DNA of 64,000 bases from Trichomonas vaginalis G3. Its lineage: Eukaryota; Parabasalia; Trichomonadida; Trichomonadidae. This document shows, piece after piece, positions 1 through 9,408 of the stretch. Within the stretch, counting starts at the first letter, position 1, and each line of letters opens with the position of its first letter. Location of the stretch: the NCBI RefSeq assembly GCF_026262505.1, contig NC_067206.1, positions 16,450,641 through 16,514,640 of the forward strand, read 5' to 3'. The notes under the pieces are model-generated. The model worked only from the letters and a program-made list of their open reading frames with translations. It searched no databases and was not told the DNA's origin. The translations under genes and the position numbers were made by a program.

Positions 1-32
1 AGACATCTAAAAAATTTGAAATAATTGCAAAA

Positions 33-192
33 TAATGCCGTCAGGTAATGCGCACCTAAGGGAGGTGTTTTGCGGGAGCTGGGGATATCTTGGTGAGTAC
101 TCAGGAGGCCAAGAAGGGCACCCCAACCGACATTTTGCTGACGCATTGTGTAAGCAACCATTCTGATAACCGCTCAAACCGTCGGGACAAAA
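33..192. ncRNA. GC-richer structured segment, candidate RNA gene (unidentified)
   Basis: About 160 bases near 50 percent G+C stand out from flanks near 25 percent. No convincing protein is encoded. Several complementary stretches are visible: CUUGG pairs with CCAAG inside a GGGG/CCCC stem around 80-130, and AAUGCG near 48 can pair with CGCAUU near 141. The 3' end holds ACAAAA, which loosely fits an H/ACA box. I could not match it to SRP RNA, RNase P/MRP, 5S rRNA, a spliceosomal RNA or a tRNA. Strand is unknown. Structured RNA is inferred from composition and pairing only. Confidence 0.3.
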
Positions 193-213
193 TAATTTAT
201 GAAATTATAAGTC

Positions 214-565
214 ATCTTTCTAATACATATTTTTGGAAGGGCGTAAGATACGCCAACTTAAATATATTATTAAATATGAGAAAATCACTCAACAAAAAAA
301 CAATTCTTTCAAAAAGTTTAAAATTTATCTTTCTAATACATATTTTTGGAAGGGCGTAAGATACGCCAACTTAAATATATTATTAAATATGAGAAAATCA
401 CTCAACAAAAAAACAATTCTTTCAAAAAGTTTAAAATTTATCTTTCTAATACATATTTTTGGAAGGGCGTAAGATACGCCAACTTAAATAATTATTAAAT
501 ATAAGAAAATCGCTCAACAAAAAAACAATTCTTTCAAAAAGTTTGACATTGATCTTTCTAATACA
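214..565. repeat. 113-bp tandem repeat, about three copies
   Basis: A unit starting ATCTTTCTAATACATAT recurs at 214, 327, 440 and 552, a period of 113, 113 and 112 bases. The first copies are nearly identical; the last one drifts after its first 20 bases. Each unit holds GGGCGTAAGATACGCC, a small imperfect palindrome. Open frames through it are by-products of the repeat and are not called as genes. Confidence 0.9.
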
Positions 566-570
566 TATCC

Positions 571-1601
571 TATGGAAGGAGTTTACATTCACAAAATAAA
601 AACCAGTTCAAAATCTTATTACTCCTTGAATTAAAATCATTTAATTTCAAATCCATTCCAAATCCTTAAATCTGTATTAAAATCATTTTGCCAACAACCA
701 ATACAATACAAATTACATTTCCATATATCTTCTTGTCCATTTTAATTTTTTATCTCATTTTATTTAATTTTATTTAAAGCATATAGACATCGAGATCCTT
801 TACACATAGTTATATAAAAGTCAAATACATAATAAATTCTTAATTCTAGAGATATCTCAAAATCTCAATTTTTTAATTTAAAATACCTTTCATTTTTCAC
901 AGTACTATCACAACAAACAAGCCATTTACTAATTAACACATATAAGAAAAATATCAAATTACAAAACAACTTTCAATATCATTCGCATCGAATTCTATTT
1001 TTTCATAATTATCAACTACATGTTATTATATAATATATGTCGGCGCATATTCCACTCTATACAAGTGTCAGACACACTCACACAAAGCTGTGAGATTCAT
1101 ACCTCTATCAGTAGGACTTCTCAAATCAAGAACACATATGTTTCACTATCGCACATCTGTGTAGGATCTAATTAACCCTCTGGACTGGTACTTCAAAATT
1201 TGATAATTTGATAATTTCATGTGATATCATCATTTGCCTTTAAAACAACTGTGCGTTAAACTAGACATGTTTCTCTATCATAATGCAAAATATCAAAGTT
1301 TGGGAGACTCCCAAAGTGTCTGAAACTGATCATAAGGGTGAAAAACCGTTTTCCAGAAGTTGGGAACGTAGGGTATTATTATTTTACAATAACTGCATGC
1401 CCTAATGCGTTCATTTGGAAAGGAATTTAATGCATCCTTTCAAAAATAACTAGACATCTTATTCATTGATAACATCTTCATTTCTTATGACTTAAATGTA
1501 TATACATTTCAATAAAATAAATTAAAATAAACAATGTTGCAAGGTGTGAAATAACCTAAAAATCGAAATGCCTGAGTGAAAGTCGATATAACTAATTACG
1601 A
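571..1601. other. host intergenic DNA left of the Polinton
   Basis: AT-rich, no credible gene on either strand. Around 1040-1190 composition rises slightly and two short hairpins occur (GTGTCAGACAC; CTCACACAAAGCTGTGAG), and another near 1301 (TTTGGGAGACTCCCAAA). These are too weak to call an RNA gene. Confidence 0.6.
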
Positions 1602-1784
1602 GAAAATAGTAGTATATGTGGAAGGGTTGTGTGACTTTTTTTGTAAACGTAAGAATTCATACAATATCGAGCGATTTTGTATCATTTTTTTTAACATATG
1701 AAGTAAATGTATGATTCTTACGGTTTTTATTCTTACGTTTTTGAATAAATCAAGATTTAAAAAATTTTCAAAATTGTAAGACAT
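1596..1784 (-). CDS. outward-reading TIR ORF, left copy (unknown)
   Basis: The frame starts inside the left TIR and runs outward across the element end, finishing a few codons into host DNA. Its 59 element-encoded residues start MSYNFENFLNLDLF and are basic and amphipathic, with no motif I recognise. The identical frame exists at the other end, where the host-derived tail differs. Either it is a real small protein whose tail depends on the insertion site, or an accident of TIR sequence. Confidence 0.3.
   Translation of the reverse strand: MSYNFENFLNLDLFKNVRIKTVRIIHLLHMLKKMIQNRSILYEFLRLQKKSHNPSTYTTIFS
1602..1607. repeat. target-site duplication, left copy
   Basis: GAAAAT directly precedes the left end of the Polinton and recurs directly after its right end at 46219-46224. 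Six-base duplications are the rule for Polintons, so this fixes both ends to the base. Confidence 0.95.
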
Positions 1785-2168
1785 TTACACTCAGCCCAAA
1801 CATAATGAAATAAACACATTAAAAAATTAACATTAATTTTAAAATAATTTATTTTTTCATCTTTTATAAAAGAAGCTATATATAGATGATGTCAGATATT
1901 CCGCGATTAATTAAACATTGTTTAAATCCTGAATGGAATCAATGGAGTCATAATCAAAGACCTCATAAACGAGTAAAAGAAATTAGAAATAATTATTTTC
2001 ATGAATGAAAGATTCACTACCATAATGAAATAAAAAATAAAAAAATAAACTTTAAAAATTATGTCTTACATTTTTGAATAATTTATTTTTAATTCGTATG
2101 AAATGAGCGTCAAAACTAACAACGTTAAAAAATTAGGATTCACAAACGAGGAAATAAAGGATATATTA
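1608..2168. repeat. Polinton terminal inverted repeat, left
   Basis: This is the reverse complement of 45658-46218 with one mismatch seen. It begins AGTAGTATATG. The repeat holds an outward-reading ORF, a 40-codon ORF and the first 20-odd codons of the gene that is full length at the right end (start near 2104), so the TIR boundary falls inside that gene. Confidence 0.95.
1886..2008 (+). CDS. 40-residue TIR protein, left copy (unknown)
   Basis: A complete small frame starting MMSDIPRLIKHCLN, rich in Asn, His, Trp and basic residues, present identically in both TIRs. It is preceded by an AT-rich TTTTATAAAAG stretch. I do not recognise it. Its conservation in both TIRs is automatic, so it is not evidence of function. 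Confidence 0.35.
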   Translation: MMSDIPRLIKHCLNPEWNQWSHNQRPHKRVKEIRNNYFHE

Positions 2169-2177
2169 TTTAAGAAA

Positions 2178-2267
2178 CTAATGATTATTTGAATTTATGA
2201 AATCAATTATTTGATTCATTCTTTCTTCAATCTCTTCTATTCTTTTTGTTAAATCATCAATTTTCAT
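2178..2267 (-). CDS. 29-residue coiled-coil ORF at the left edge of the outer element
   Basis: A short open frame starting MKIDDLTKRIEEIEERMN with a heptad pattern. It is the only outer-element sequence left between the left TIR and the nested insert. It may be a tiny gene or the tail of a larger one displaced by the insert. Unknown function. Confidence 0.3.
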   Translation of the reverse strand: MKIDDLTKRIEEIEERMNQIIDFINSNNH

Positions 2268-2281
2268 TAATGAGGTTGTTG

Positions 2282-2316
2282 TGCATGAAAATTCGGTTCA
2301 CTTCACTTCTGACAAA
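2282..2316. repeat. outer inverted repeat of the nested element, left
   Basis: The first 19 bases are a perfect reverse complement of 28262-28280, followed by about 15 bases of imperfect match ending in TGACA. It could be the true terminus of the nested element or of an older insertion that hosted it. Confidence 0.6.
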
Positions 2317-2590
2317 AAGTGACAAGTTTACATGACAAAAATAGTTTACATGGCAAAATATATGGGGTATTTGTTTTAAAAGTAGTTATCTTTATATATA
2401 AAAATAAAACTTTTGATATATTTGAGTAAATGATTTATTAATTTATTTATTTTTTTTTCATAATAAATATATATATATATATAATAGTGAAATAGAACAA
2501 GAGATAATTATTGATGATTAAATTGTAGACGAGGATAAAAGTTTAGATAAATTAATAAAATTAGCGTGGAATCAGACAAATTTCGGGTTG

Positions 2591-2926
2591 TTTGGGAAGG
2601 AATTGTTGGCTATGATGTACCGATTCATGATCAGTACATCATAGCCAACAATTCCTTATACAAAGTTCAAAAACTTGGGTACAATCAGTTCTGATTGCAC
2701 CCAAGTTTTTGAACTTTCTCGAGGGAATGAAAGGGTAAGAGGTATACATTATGAATATATACCTCTTACCCTTCCATTCCCTCTCTGACAGCGGGAAACT
2801 TTGTCTGAATGTTAAACTATTCAGACAAAGTTTCCCGCTGTTTGGGAAGGAATTGTTGGCTATGATGTACTGATTCATGATCAGTACATCATAGCCAACA
2901 ATTCCTTATACAAAGTTCAAAAACTG
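2591..2926. repeat. cluster of perfect hairpins with a 250-bp period
   Basis: Four different palindromes follow each other: arms at 2599-2620/2634-2655, about 2665-2683/2699-2717, 2720-2745/2757-2784 and 2789-2811/2820-2842, each with 20-odd-base arms and short loops. Then the first palindrome and the start of the second recur exactly 250 bases on (2841 onward). Flanking bits look coding: the minus strand from 2961 starts METQEVDLPNENQ and runs into the cluster. The cluster appears inserted in older coding DNA. Confidence 0.9.
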
Positions 2927-2987
2927 ATTTTCATTTGGCAGATCCACTTCTTGTGTTTCCATTTTTTTTGAATCAATTTATACAAAT

Positions 2988-3035
2988 AAAAAAAAGGTAG
3001 TGGGGCTTCCAGGCACTTCGTGCCCTCTAGCCCCG
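2988..3035. repeat. inner inverted repeat of the nested element, left, with internal hairpin
   Basis: A 40-base perfect inverted match (GGTAGTGGGGCTTCC...) to 28126-28175, bounded outside by an A run. The repeat itself folds: GGGGCT pairs with AGCCCC, and inside that GGCAC with GTGCC around a TTC loop. At both ends it sits just beyond a coding sequence ending in a Glu-rich tail. Confidence 0.85.
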
Positions 3036-3075
3036 AAGATGTTTAGTATAAATGAAGTTTTTATTCGGAAAATTG

Positions 3076-3180
3076 TTAGTCTTCTGGTGTGAATTCGGAG
3101 GACTCTTCTTCTTCCTCCATTGCTTCTGGGAAGAAGCCTTCTTCTGGGTCGAAAACATTATATAATGTGTCGCTTTTCAC
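3076..3180 (-). pseudogene. remnant of an acidic C-terminus
   Basis: The minus strand encodes a short stretch ending in a Glu/Ser-rich tail (MEEEEESSEFTPED, then stop). It mirrors the Glu/Ser-rich end of the 26806-28035 gene at the other end, in the same position relative to the hairpin repeat. Probably a leftover of a gene once duplicated in longer TIRs. Fossil; function unknown. Confidence 0.4.
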
Positions 3181-3255
3181 AAATTATATATGTTTTCATG
3201 TTTTGTCACTTTTCTGTCACTTTTCAGGAAAAAACATTTTTATTATTATATATAA

Positions 3256-4074
3256 ATGAATTTTACAAAACCTCCGTTACCGTTCTTTGGAAATAAGAGT
3301 AAATGTAAAGATATTATATTGAGAGAACTTAAGAAACTATCGAATGGTCTAACATTTGTAGATTTGTTCGGTGGAAGTTTCTATATATCCCATTTGTGCC
3401 ATACAATATTCCCAGACTCAAAGATTATATGCAATGACTTCGACAACTATATGGACCGTCTCAAACATATACCAGACACAAACAATATATTGAAAGAGTT
3501 AAAAGAAAAGATACCTATAGGTAAGATGGAACGTATACCATTAGATAAGAAAAATATTGTGAGAGAGGTTTTGAAAAAAGCAGAATATATAGACTGGGAT
3601 AGTATATCTGCTAGACTATTATATAGTGGTTCTATAAGAGTTCATGACATTGAAACACTTATGTCAAAAGTTTTATATCTTAACTATACAAATGTTTTCA
3701 AAGAGGACATAGAAAAATATATTGAGGGTATAGAGTTTGTGAGATGTTATTGGACAGAGTTGTATGAAAAATATAAAGACAAGGAAAATGTTTTCTTTAT
3801 AGTGGACCCGCCGTTCTATAACACATGGGATTTTCAATACCAAGTAGACTGGACTTTGAGAGACTCTTTAGAAACTTTAGACGTTATACATAACCATCCA
3901 TGCTTTTACTTTACATCCGATAAAAGTGGTTTGGAAAGTGTCATGAAATGGTTAGAGGACATACATGACTATGAGTTTAGATATGACAAGATAGAATATG
4001 AGAGAGGTCCTATAAACCGGAGAAAGTGTCATAACAAAGAAATTTTATTAGTAAGTAAATGTGGTTTGAAATAG
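3256..4074 (+). CDS. Dam-like (D12 class) N6-adenine DNA methyltransferase
   Basis: A 272-residue protein that looks whole. The start of the D12 fold is visible (LPFFGNKSK near residue 8, the PFxGxK element), the S-adenosylmethionine motif FVDLFGGSF near 35-43, and the catalytic DPPFYN near 180, the form used by Dam-type enzymes that methylate adenine N6. Length is typical for the family. The ATG follows an AT-rich TATATATAA leader. A second small frame overlaps its end. In a virus-like element it may mark element DNA or act on host chromatin; trichomonad nuclear DNA is known to carry 6-methyladenine made by Dam-like enzymes. Target sequence cannot be read from here. Confidence 0.85.
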   Translation: MNFTKPPLPFFGNKSKCKDIILRELKKLSNGLTFVDLFGGSFYISHLCHTIFPDSKIICNDFDNYMDRLKHIPDTNNILKELKEKIPIGKMERIPLDKKNIVREVLKKAEYIDWDSISARLLYSGSIRVHDIETLMSKVLYLNYTNVFKEDIEKYIEGIEFVRCYWTELYEKYKDKENVFFIVDPPFYNTWDFQYQVDWTLRDSLETLDVIHNHPCFYFTSDKSGLESVMKWLEDIHDYEFRYDKIEYERGPINRRKCHNKEILLVSKCGLK

Positions 4075-4190
4075 GACTACTTGTTTTAGGTTTTTTCCAT
4101 TGTGTCATTTATTTCTTTGACGTGGCAGAAAAGTACAGAGAATATGAAGATGAACCAATGCCTGCAAATGTTCAGTATATGTACTCGTAA
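4059..4190 (+). CDS. 43-residue single-span membrane protein overlapping the methyltransferase end
   Basis: Starts at an ATG 16 bases before the methyltransferase stop, in a different frame. Residues 5-20 (IGLLVLGFFHCVIYFF) form one membrane span, followed by a charged tail ending in QYMYS. The overlap implies co-transcription with the methyltransferase. Small membrane proteins are common in adenovirus-like elements, but I cannot assign a role. Confidence 0.5.
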   Translation: MWFEIGLLVLGFFHCVIYFFDVAEKYREYEDEPMPANVQYMYS

Positions 4191-4213
4191 GAGATATTTT
4201 TATCTAATATTAA

Positions 4214-4576
4214 ATGGACGCACAGAACTTAGCGAATGCACAGCAACCTGGACAACCAAACCCAGAGAATATTCCAAATGAAGTTAGAATACAAACTGCA
4301 ATGGCAAACTATGGTCAAGTGCCAACAGATGTACAAATGCAAACTGCCATGTCAAATGACGCTGCGTTAGGTTTGCCACCATGGTATGCAAATATGAGAT
4401 GGAAAGAGTTTTATACAAACCCTGAAGTGGGATATAAACAACTTTATGCAGATGACGCGAACACAGGAGTTGACCCAGAATATGTTTTCTACCAGAGGAG
4501 AAACAGAATGTATGAGCTCCAGTTAAAGAATGCTATGGAACTCAACAGGAAACGTAAGAGACTAGGCGGACATTAG
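4214..4576 (+). CDS. 120-residue unknown protein with basic tail
   Basis: An open frame that looks whole. The N-terminus is Asn/Gln/Pro-rich and holds a direct repeat (VRIQTAMAN and VQMQTAMSN); the C-terminus is basic (NRKRKRLGG), a plausible nuclear or DNA-contact signal. The ATG follows TTTTTATCTAATATTAA, a clear copy of the element's pre-ATG motif. Lying between methyltransferase and structural genes it may be a core or packaging protein; that is inference from position only. Confidence 0.55.
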   Translation: MDAQNLANAQQPGQPNPENIPNEVRIQTAMANYGQVPTDVQMQTAMSNDAALGLPPWYANMRWKEFYTNPEVGYKQLYADDANTGVDPEYVFYQRRNRMYELQLKNAMELNRKRKRLGGH

Positions 4577-4594
4577 ATTTTTACATATAGTAAA

Positions 4595-4837
4595 ATGGGT
4601 TTCTTCAGTAAGATAGGAAACTTCTTTCGAAATGTTGGAAGAGGTATATGGAATGGAATAAAAAACCGTAGGAAGAGGAATTTGGAACGGTGTCAAAAAT
4701 ATTGGTAAAAGGGTAGGTCAGTTCGTTGGTATTATACCTAAAGACCCTGAACCAGAAGAACAAGCTCCTGTTATACAACAGCCTGAACCTGCACCACAGT
4801 CTAGTTGGCAACCAAATCCAACACCTCAACCGTATTA
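4595..4837 (+). pseudogene. small amphipathic capsid-associated (pVI-like) gene, fossil
   Basis: Begins MGFFSKIGNFFRNV, an amphipathic helix with Gly/Phe/Trp/Lys pattern, and ends in a Pro/Gln-rich stretch. This resembles the membrane-active start of adenovirus protein VI and matches the outer element's two small proteins at 28625-29106 in style. Broken, about one break. The ATG follows TTTTTACATATAGTAAA, the element's leader motif. Confidence 0.45.
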
Positions 4838-4843
4838 AAAAAA

Positions 4844-5692
4844 TTATATTTTTACCGTTCGATAGTAGTTGTATATGAAACTAAGTTCTAAGTAAAACGC
4901 ATGGTATAATGGAATTATTCTTTTTCTTCCATCTGTAGTAAACCATACTTGAAAGTCTGAAATACTTCCACTCGGCGGTTCGTATAACTTTGTAGGTTTT
5001 TCGTAAAAGTCATTTGCCAAGCATAAGAAAGAGTTTTGGGCGCCAGAAAATGAAGCATGAACAATAATAGCATCTTGGTCGAAAACATTTTCATATGTTC
5101 CATTAGGGTTTTCGACTTCATAAAAGTCTGGGTGTACTGGATATGCTGCAGGCTGATTTAACATCCTCATAAATCTATACCATGCCAAGTTGTTATATTT
5201 TGTAGAAATATAAACGTTTTCTCCAAGGTCTTCTATTCTATTGATTTTAACAGTTGCATTTTTCCTGTCATAAATAATATCGAGATGGTATTCTCCCTCG
5301 TCAATGTTATACTGTTTTGCATATTCGATATAGATATCGTTTATTTTTTCTTGAAAAGCTTGAAGAGTTGTTTCTAAGTTTACAAGCAAACTAACTTGTA
5401 AAAGTTTTCCCTGTTCAAATTTCTCATACATACGTTTTTCTTTGTTATAGTATCGAACTTCAAAACCGACCGTAAATGGGAAACTATGTATGGCTTCTGA
5501 AATGAACTTCATTCTACGAAAGCCAATAGCTTTTGTGACAGATGGGTCTCTTAGCCATCTTAATGGGTAGTCAAAACGATAGCCTTCATGCTTTACGGTC
5601 TCTGTCTCAAACTTTTGACCGACATTAGTAAAAAGTTCATCTAATGGTTTAGTTGTAGCAACTCTTGAATTTTCTTTTTCTATTGGAAGCAT
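4844..5692 (-). CDS. putative minor capsid (penton-like) protein
   Basis: A whole-looking 282-residue frame. The C-terminal half has the pattern HASFSGAQNSFL ... SDFQVWFTTDGR ... YLELSFIYNYY, close in style to a minor structural protein found across Polinton-like viruses that ends in a hydrophobic ELxxxY segment. The same ending style occurs in the outer element's 33304-33816. A decayed relative lies at 10108-11075 on the opposite strand. It shares a divergent leader (5693-5710, ATTTTATCTAGAATAAAA) with the fibre region. Penton role is inferred. Confidence 0.5.
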   Translation of the reverse strand: MLPIEKENSRVATTKPLDELFTNVGQKFETETVKHEGYRFDYPLRWLRDPSVTKAIGFRRMKFISEAIHSFPFTVGFEVRYYNKEKRMYEKFEQGKLLQVSLLVNLETTLQAFQEKINDIYIEYAKQYNIDEGEYHLDIIYDRKNATVKINRIEDLGENVYISTKYNNLAWYRFMRMLNQPAAYPVHPDFYEVENPNGTYENVFDQDAIIVHASFSGAQNSFLCLANDFYEKPTKLYEPPSGSISDFQVWFTTDGRKRIIPLYHAFYLELSFIYNYYRTVKI

Positions 5693-5710
5693 ATTTTATC
5701 TAGAATAAAA
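5693..5710. promoter_or_regulatory. bidirectional pre-ATG motif
   Basis: The 18 bases between two divergent start codons read ATTTTATCTAGAATAAAA and approximately fit the leader motif on both strands. The tight spacing suggests initiation within or just outside it, giving nearly leaderless transcripts. Confidence 0.45.
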
Positions 5711-7650
5711 ATGTCGAAAGATATTGCTTCCATGAGAGAAATACAACACAACCGACAACTCATTATGCAAGCTCTAAATAAGAACACAACAAACTTTTTC
5801 AAACTATTCTAAGATATCTGAGTCATTGAAAGAAGGAAACTTAAAACTGACATTAAACCCAATGACAGATGAGTTTCTATTTCAAGACAAGAAGAACAAT
5901 ACTGTCTGTATAAATCCAACAAAAGGAACTTTAAACGAGAAACCTATAAATGAACTTCTTTTGAAAGCAGATGTTGACAACAAAGCTGACAAAGAATATG
6001 TAGACGATGCAATAGCAAAAGAAGAAGAAAGAGCTAACAATGCTTATGCAACAAAAGAACATACTCATCCTGAACTAGCAGACAAAACATATGTTGACAA
6101 TAAAATGTCAAGTGAAGTGACAAGAGCTGAAAACGAATATTCTAAAAAGACTCATACACATTCTATATCTGAAATAACAGACTTACAAGAAACCTTAAAC
6201 AGTAAAAGTGCCGTTGGACATACACATACCATTGCAAATATTACAAACTTACAAGAAACCTTAAACAGGAAAAGTGCCGTTGGACATACACATTCTATAT
6301 CTGAAATAACAGACTTACAAGAAACCTTAAACAGTAAAAGTGCCGTTGGACATACACATACCATTGCAAATATTACAAACTTACAAGAAACCTTAAACAG
6401 AAAAGTGCCGTTGGACATACACATACCATTGCAAATATTACAAACTTACAAGAAACCTTAAACAGGAAAAGTGCCGTTGGACATACACATACCATTGCAA
6501 ATATTACAAACTTACAAGAAACCTTAAACAGGAAAAGTGCCGTTGGACATACACATACATCTTCTGAAATAACAGACTTAAACGTTAGCCTTGAAAAGAA
6601 AGCAGATAAAACATATGTCAATGAAATATACCAAAGTTTGATAGGAACAACAAAAAATATTGAAAACTATTGTTGGTGACTTTCTGTCAATGAAGAAAAT
6701 AAATATTTTAGATGGCAGTTTGTACAGTCCTTAAGAAATGGTATACGGTATAAACTCATTCCGAAAAAATAACAATGAAATGTATGTAAGCTATATAAAG
6801 AATGATGGTACACAAGTTAAAGTTCCATTAGACAACAACTGCTACTTAAACTTATATGGAGGACGAACAAAAGAAATATTTCCGAGTTTATGAAATGGCA
6901 GATATGACATTGCCTGACCCAGCTCCAGCACCATATTATTATGACTATGTAGATGACGAAGGAATACTACATGCAGATGAACAAAAGCAAACATTATATT
7001 TAGATTATTATAGATATAAAAGATATAATGCAATAGAAAAAACGAGAATAGTATATTATTATATAGATGACAGAAATAAATATTATAGTCAAGATTTTAC
7101 CTACCCTGAAAACATAAGTATATTATAAAAAATATTCTTACACAAACCAGAAGAAACCTGAAATAGTTTGCACTATATTTTAAGTTCAAAAGAGACAATC
7201 CTATAATGTCTCATATGTTTGATTTAATGAACCCAGTAGGTTCTATTTTATACATCTATGGAAGCAAGAGGTCCTCAAGTAATGTTTGGTGTTGGTGCAT
7301 GGGAACAAATAGTCGACAGGTTTTTGTATTGTGCAAACTCTTCAAAGGAAACAGGTGGAAGTAAAAACGATTTCAGGTGCAAATTTACCTGCACACAGTC
7401 ACTACATAGATTTAAGTACATCTCAAGCAGGTGGCATAAGCATAGATATTGGGATTGGTCAGGAATGACAAAAGGTAAAGGATATGATGTTAAAGAGACG
7501 TTAAGTTTGCTATAAATTGTTACTGGAATAACACTGATGGAGGAGGAATCCATACACATCACGTTACAGGATATACGCAAACAACGGGACAAAGTAAAGA
7601 ATACATGCCACCTTACATGACAGTTTACGCATGTTATAGAAATGCTTAGT
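5711..7650 (+). pseudogene. fibre gene with HTH repeats and collar domain, fossil
   Basis: Near the start the protein reads like a phage tail fibre (KADVDNKADKEYVDDAI, then NxTHTHxxxxI repeats). The middle is a tandem 22-residue repeat. The end matches the phage tail collar domain seen whole in the outer element at 34568-35623: AWEQIVDRFLYCA, ETGGSKN and a final MPPYMTVYACYR. It would be displayed on the particle for attachment. Broken by several changes. It converges on the integrase fossil, their ends nearly touching. Confidence 0.6.
6150..6565 (+). repeat. 66-bp coding tandem repeat in the fibre gene
   Basis: A 66-base unit coding for two variants of a 22-residue repeat (VGHTHTIANITNLQETLN and VGHTHSISEITDLQETLN) is present about six times, some copies almost identical. 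Such repeats set fibre length and expand or shrink by recombination. The regular spacing is not a CRISPR array: there are no unique spacers and the frame is coding. Confidence 0.85.
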
Positions 7651-8640
7651 CGTCATTTTCAACTTCTTTAGCATATTCGTCAGGAGTTGTCTTATATTGT
7701 TAGGAACTGTCTTTGAAAGTATACCACCTTGAACTTTGACAAGTTTGAAACGAGGTCTGACAATAGTCGTTTTATCTTCTGCTTGCAGTGTGTACATTTG
7801 CCATGTTTGCCTAAAACTTCATAATATTCTCTTGTATACTTTCTTCTATTTTACGAACACGAATGTGAGTACCTGTCGGGTCCCATTGTTGTCATAGTCA
7901 ATATTTTCATATGGGTCGCGTTTAGGTATTTCTATTTTTACTTTGTCACCTTTCTGAAGTTTGAAGCCCGGCATTCTTTCTTGTTTGTCTCTTTTGACTA
8001 AATTATTAAATATATAGTCTTTCTCTAAGTCAGGTTGTTTTCATATTCTTCGGGGGAGTGGTTTCCCAAACCTTTTGTTTACGGCTATTGTAAATATTTA
8101 AAACTTGTCTCATCTTTGCCATGGAGAAGTGTCTATATTTGTCGTTCATATGACATTTCATTTGCTTCACCACCTTGTGGTTGTTTAAGTCTCTTAACAT
8201 TTTTATTACAACCGTCAATGACACCAAGAGCAGAATGGTTTTGGTCGACAATGAAATATTGGTTTACATTTTTTGAACGCAGATAGTTTTTACATCATCT
8301 GATTTGAAAGAACTTTCACAGTCAGATGTCAGTTTTGTTGGATGGTATTTGTCAACGAATTATTGTCAAAGCAGTTTTCACATCTAAAATATTTTTGGAC
8401 CATAATGGTATGGCTTCACAGTATCTTGTGTTTTGACCAACAAATATTAACCAGTATGGTGGTCCATCTGTTCTAACTCTCGGAATGTTTTCCAAGATAT
8501 CCATAAACCAAGCATTTGGTGTTGAACTAAAGATTTTTACCATGAGTGCTTTCTTTGTCGCTTTAGAAACATAGGGTCCTTGTTTGGATTCGTCATTTTT
8601 TATCCTATAAGAATGGTTTATTTGGCGCATTAGCAGGAGT
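7648..8640 (-). pseudogene. rve-type integrase of the nested element, fossil
   Basis: Pieces of a retroviral-type integrase core can be read on the minus strand: NAWFMDILENI (first catalytic Asp region), YWLIFVGQNTRYCEAIPLW (the strand and Arg-Tyr stretch that follow it) and a later Asn/Gln helical region, then a basic C-terminus. It is distinct from the outer element's integrase (39416-40369). Broken by several changes. Its presence shows the inner element inserted by its own DDE-type enzyme. Confidence 0.6.
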
Positions 8641-9012
8641 TGCATCCAGATTTTTGCCCGCAGTGGAACAATAGCCAGAGGTGTATTTGGAGTTGGAAGG
8701 AAGATTTGAGTACATTAGGTATACTTAAAGAGAAAGCACAACCTATTATACAAACTGTACAGAAAGGTTGGGATGTAGCACGAGATGCAACAAATCTTAT
8801 TCCAAATCCTGAAACAAGAGGAAAAGTTCAAGGATGGATGGACAATGTAGGAAGACAAGCAGGGAAACTATTATAACAAAGCAAATGACTACTATAACCA
8901 AGCAGGACACTATATGGACCAAGGTGAAAGATTCTTTAACGGAGATATAACCATGCCACAACAATGGGTAAACAATAACCAACCTCAACCGCCTCAAACG
9001 TGGGGAATGTAA
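8595..9012 (+). pseudogene. pVI-like capsid-associated gene, second copy, fossil
   Basis: Encodes Gly/Ala-rich amphipathic sequence (LFGALAGVASRFLPAV; later VQKGWDVARDATNLIPN and WMDNVGRQAGKLL) and a Gln/Pro-rich end. It resembles the 4595-4837 fossil and the outer element's small capsid-associated proteins. Broken, about two breaks. Confidence 0.4.
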
Positions 9013-9028
9013 AGTTTTTACTGATATG

Positions 9029-9201
9029 AAATGAACAATACAGCATTGAGACAAATGGGTTCAAGATGATTTGTCGGCTTCCAGCAGTTACACAACGTGT
9101 TTGTCAAGTTCTTCCTATACCTCAGGAAGTTTTAGACGACTTAAAAAAACAACAACAACCAGTTGAAAACAAACCAAACTAAAATTTTTTACTGAGATGA
9201 A
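9029..9201 (+). pseudogene. small gene remnant
   Basis: A frame starting MNNTALRQMGSR follows a good leader (TTTTTACTGATATGAA) and further coding-like sequence (LPAVTQRVCQVLP) trails it up to the next leader at 9187. Fossil; unknown function. Confidence 0.3.
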
Positions 9202-9408
9202 ATGACCGAAGAAGTTGAAACGGTAGATTTGACACCACAAACAAAAAGTTCAGAACCATTGTCAAAACCTGTCAAAGAACTTACAGATGAAGAGAAAAAT
9301 TCAATAATAGAAAGTGCCAGGTCTGGAAATACAAACCCTAACTACAAAGTCACTTTTCATAAAAATGGAACGGCAAGTATCTCAAAAAGAAACAGACTTC
9401 ACAAATAA
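9202..9408 (+). CDS. 68-residue unknown protein
   Basis: An open frame starting MTEEVETVDLTPQTK and ending in a basic NGTASISKRNRLHK. The ATG follows TTTTTTACTGAGATGAA, a strong copy of the element's pre-ATG motif. Mostly charged and probably disordered in its first half. Looks whole. No family recognised. Confidence 0.45.
   Translation: MTEEVETVDLTPQTKSSEPLSKPVKELTDEEKNSIIESARSGNTNPNYKVTFHKNGTASISKRNRLHK

Noticed and set aside
1040-1340. Possible snRNA or snoRNA with short hairpins
   Set aside because: No splice-site, Sm, box C/D or H/ACA pattern that holds up.
6150-6565. Regularly spaced 66-bp repeats resembling a CRISPR array
   Set aside because: The repeats are head to tail without unique spacers and encode the fibre's His-Thr-His repeats.
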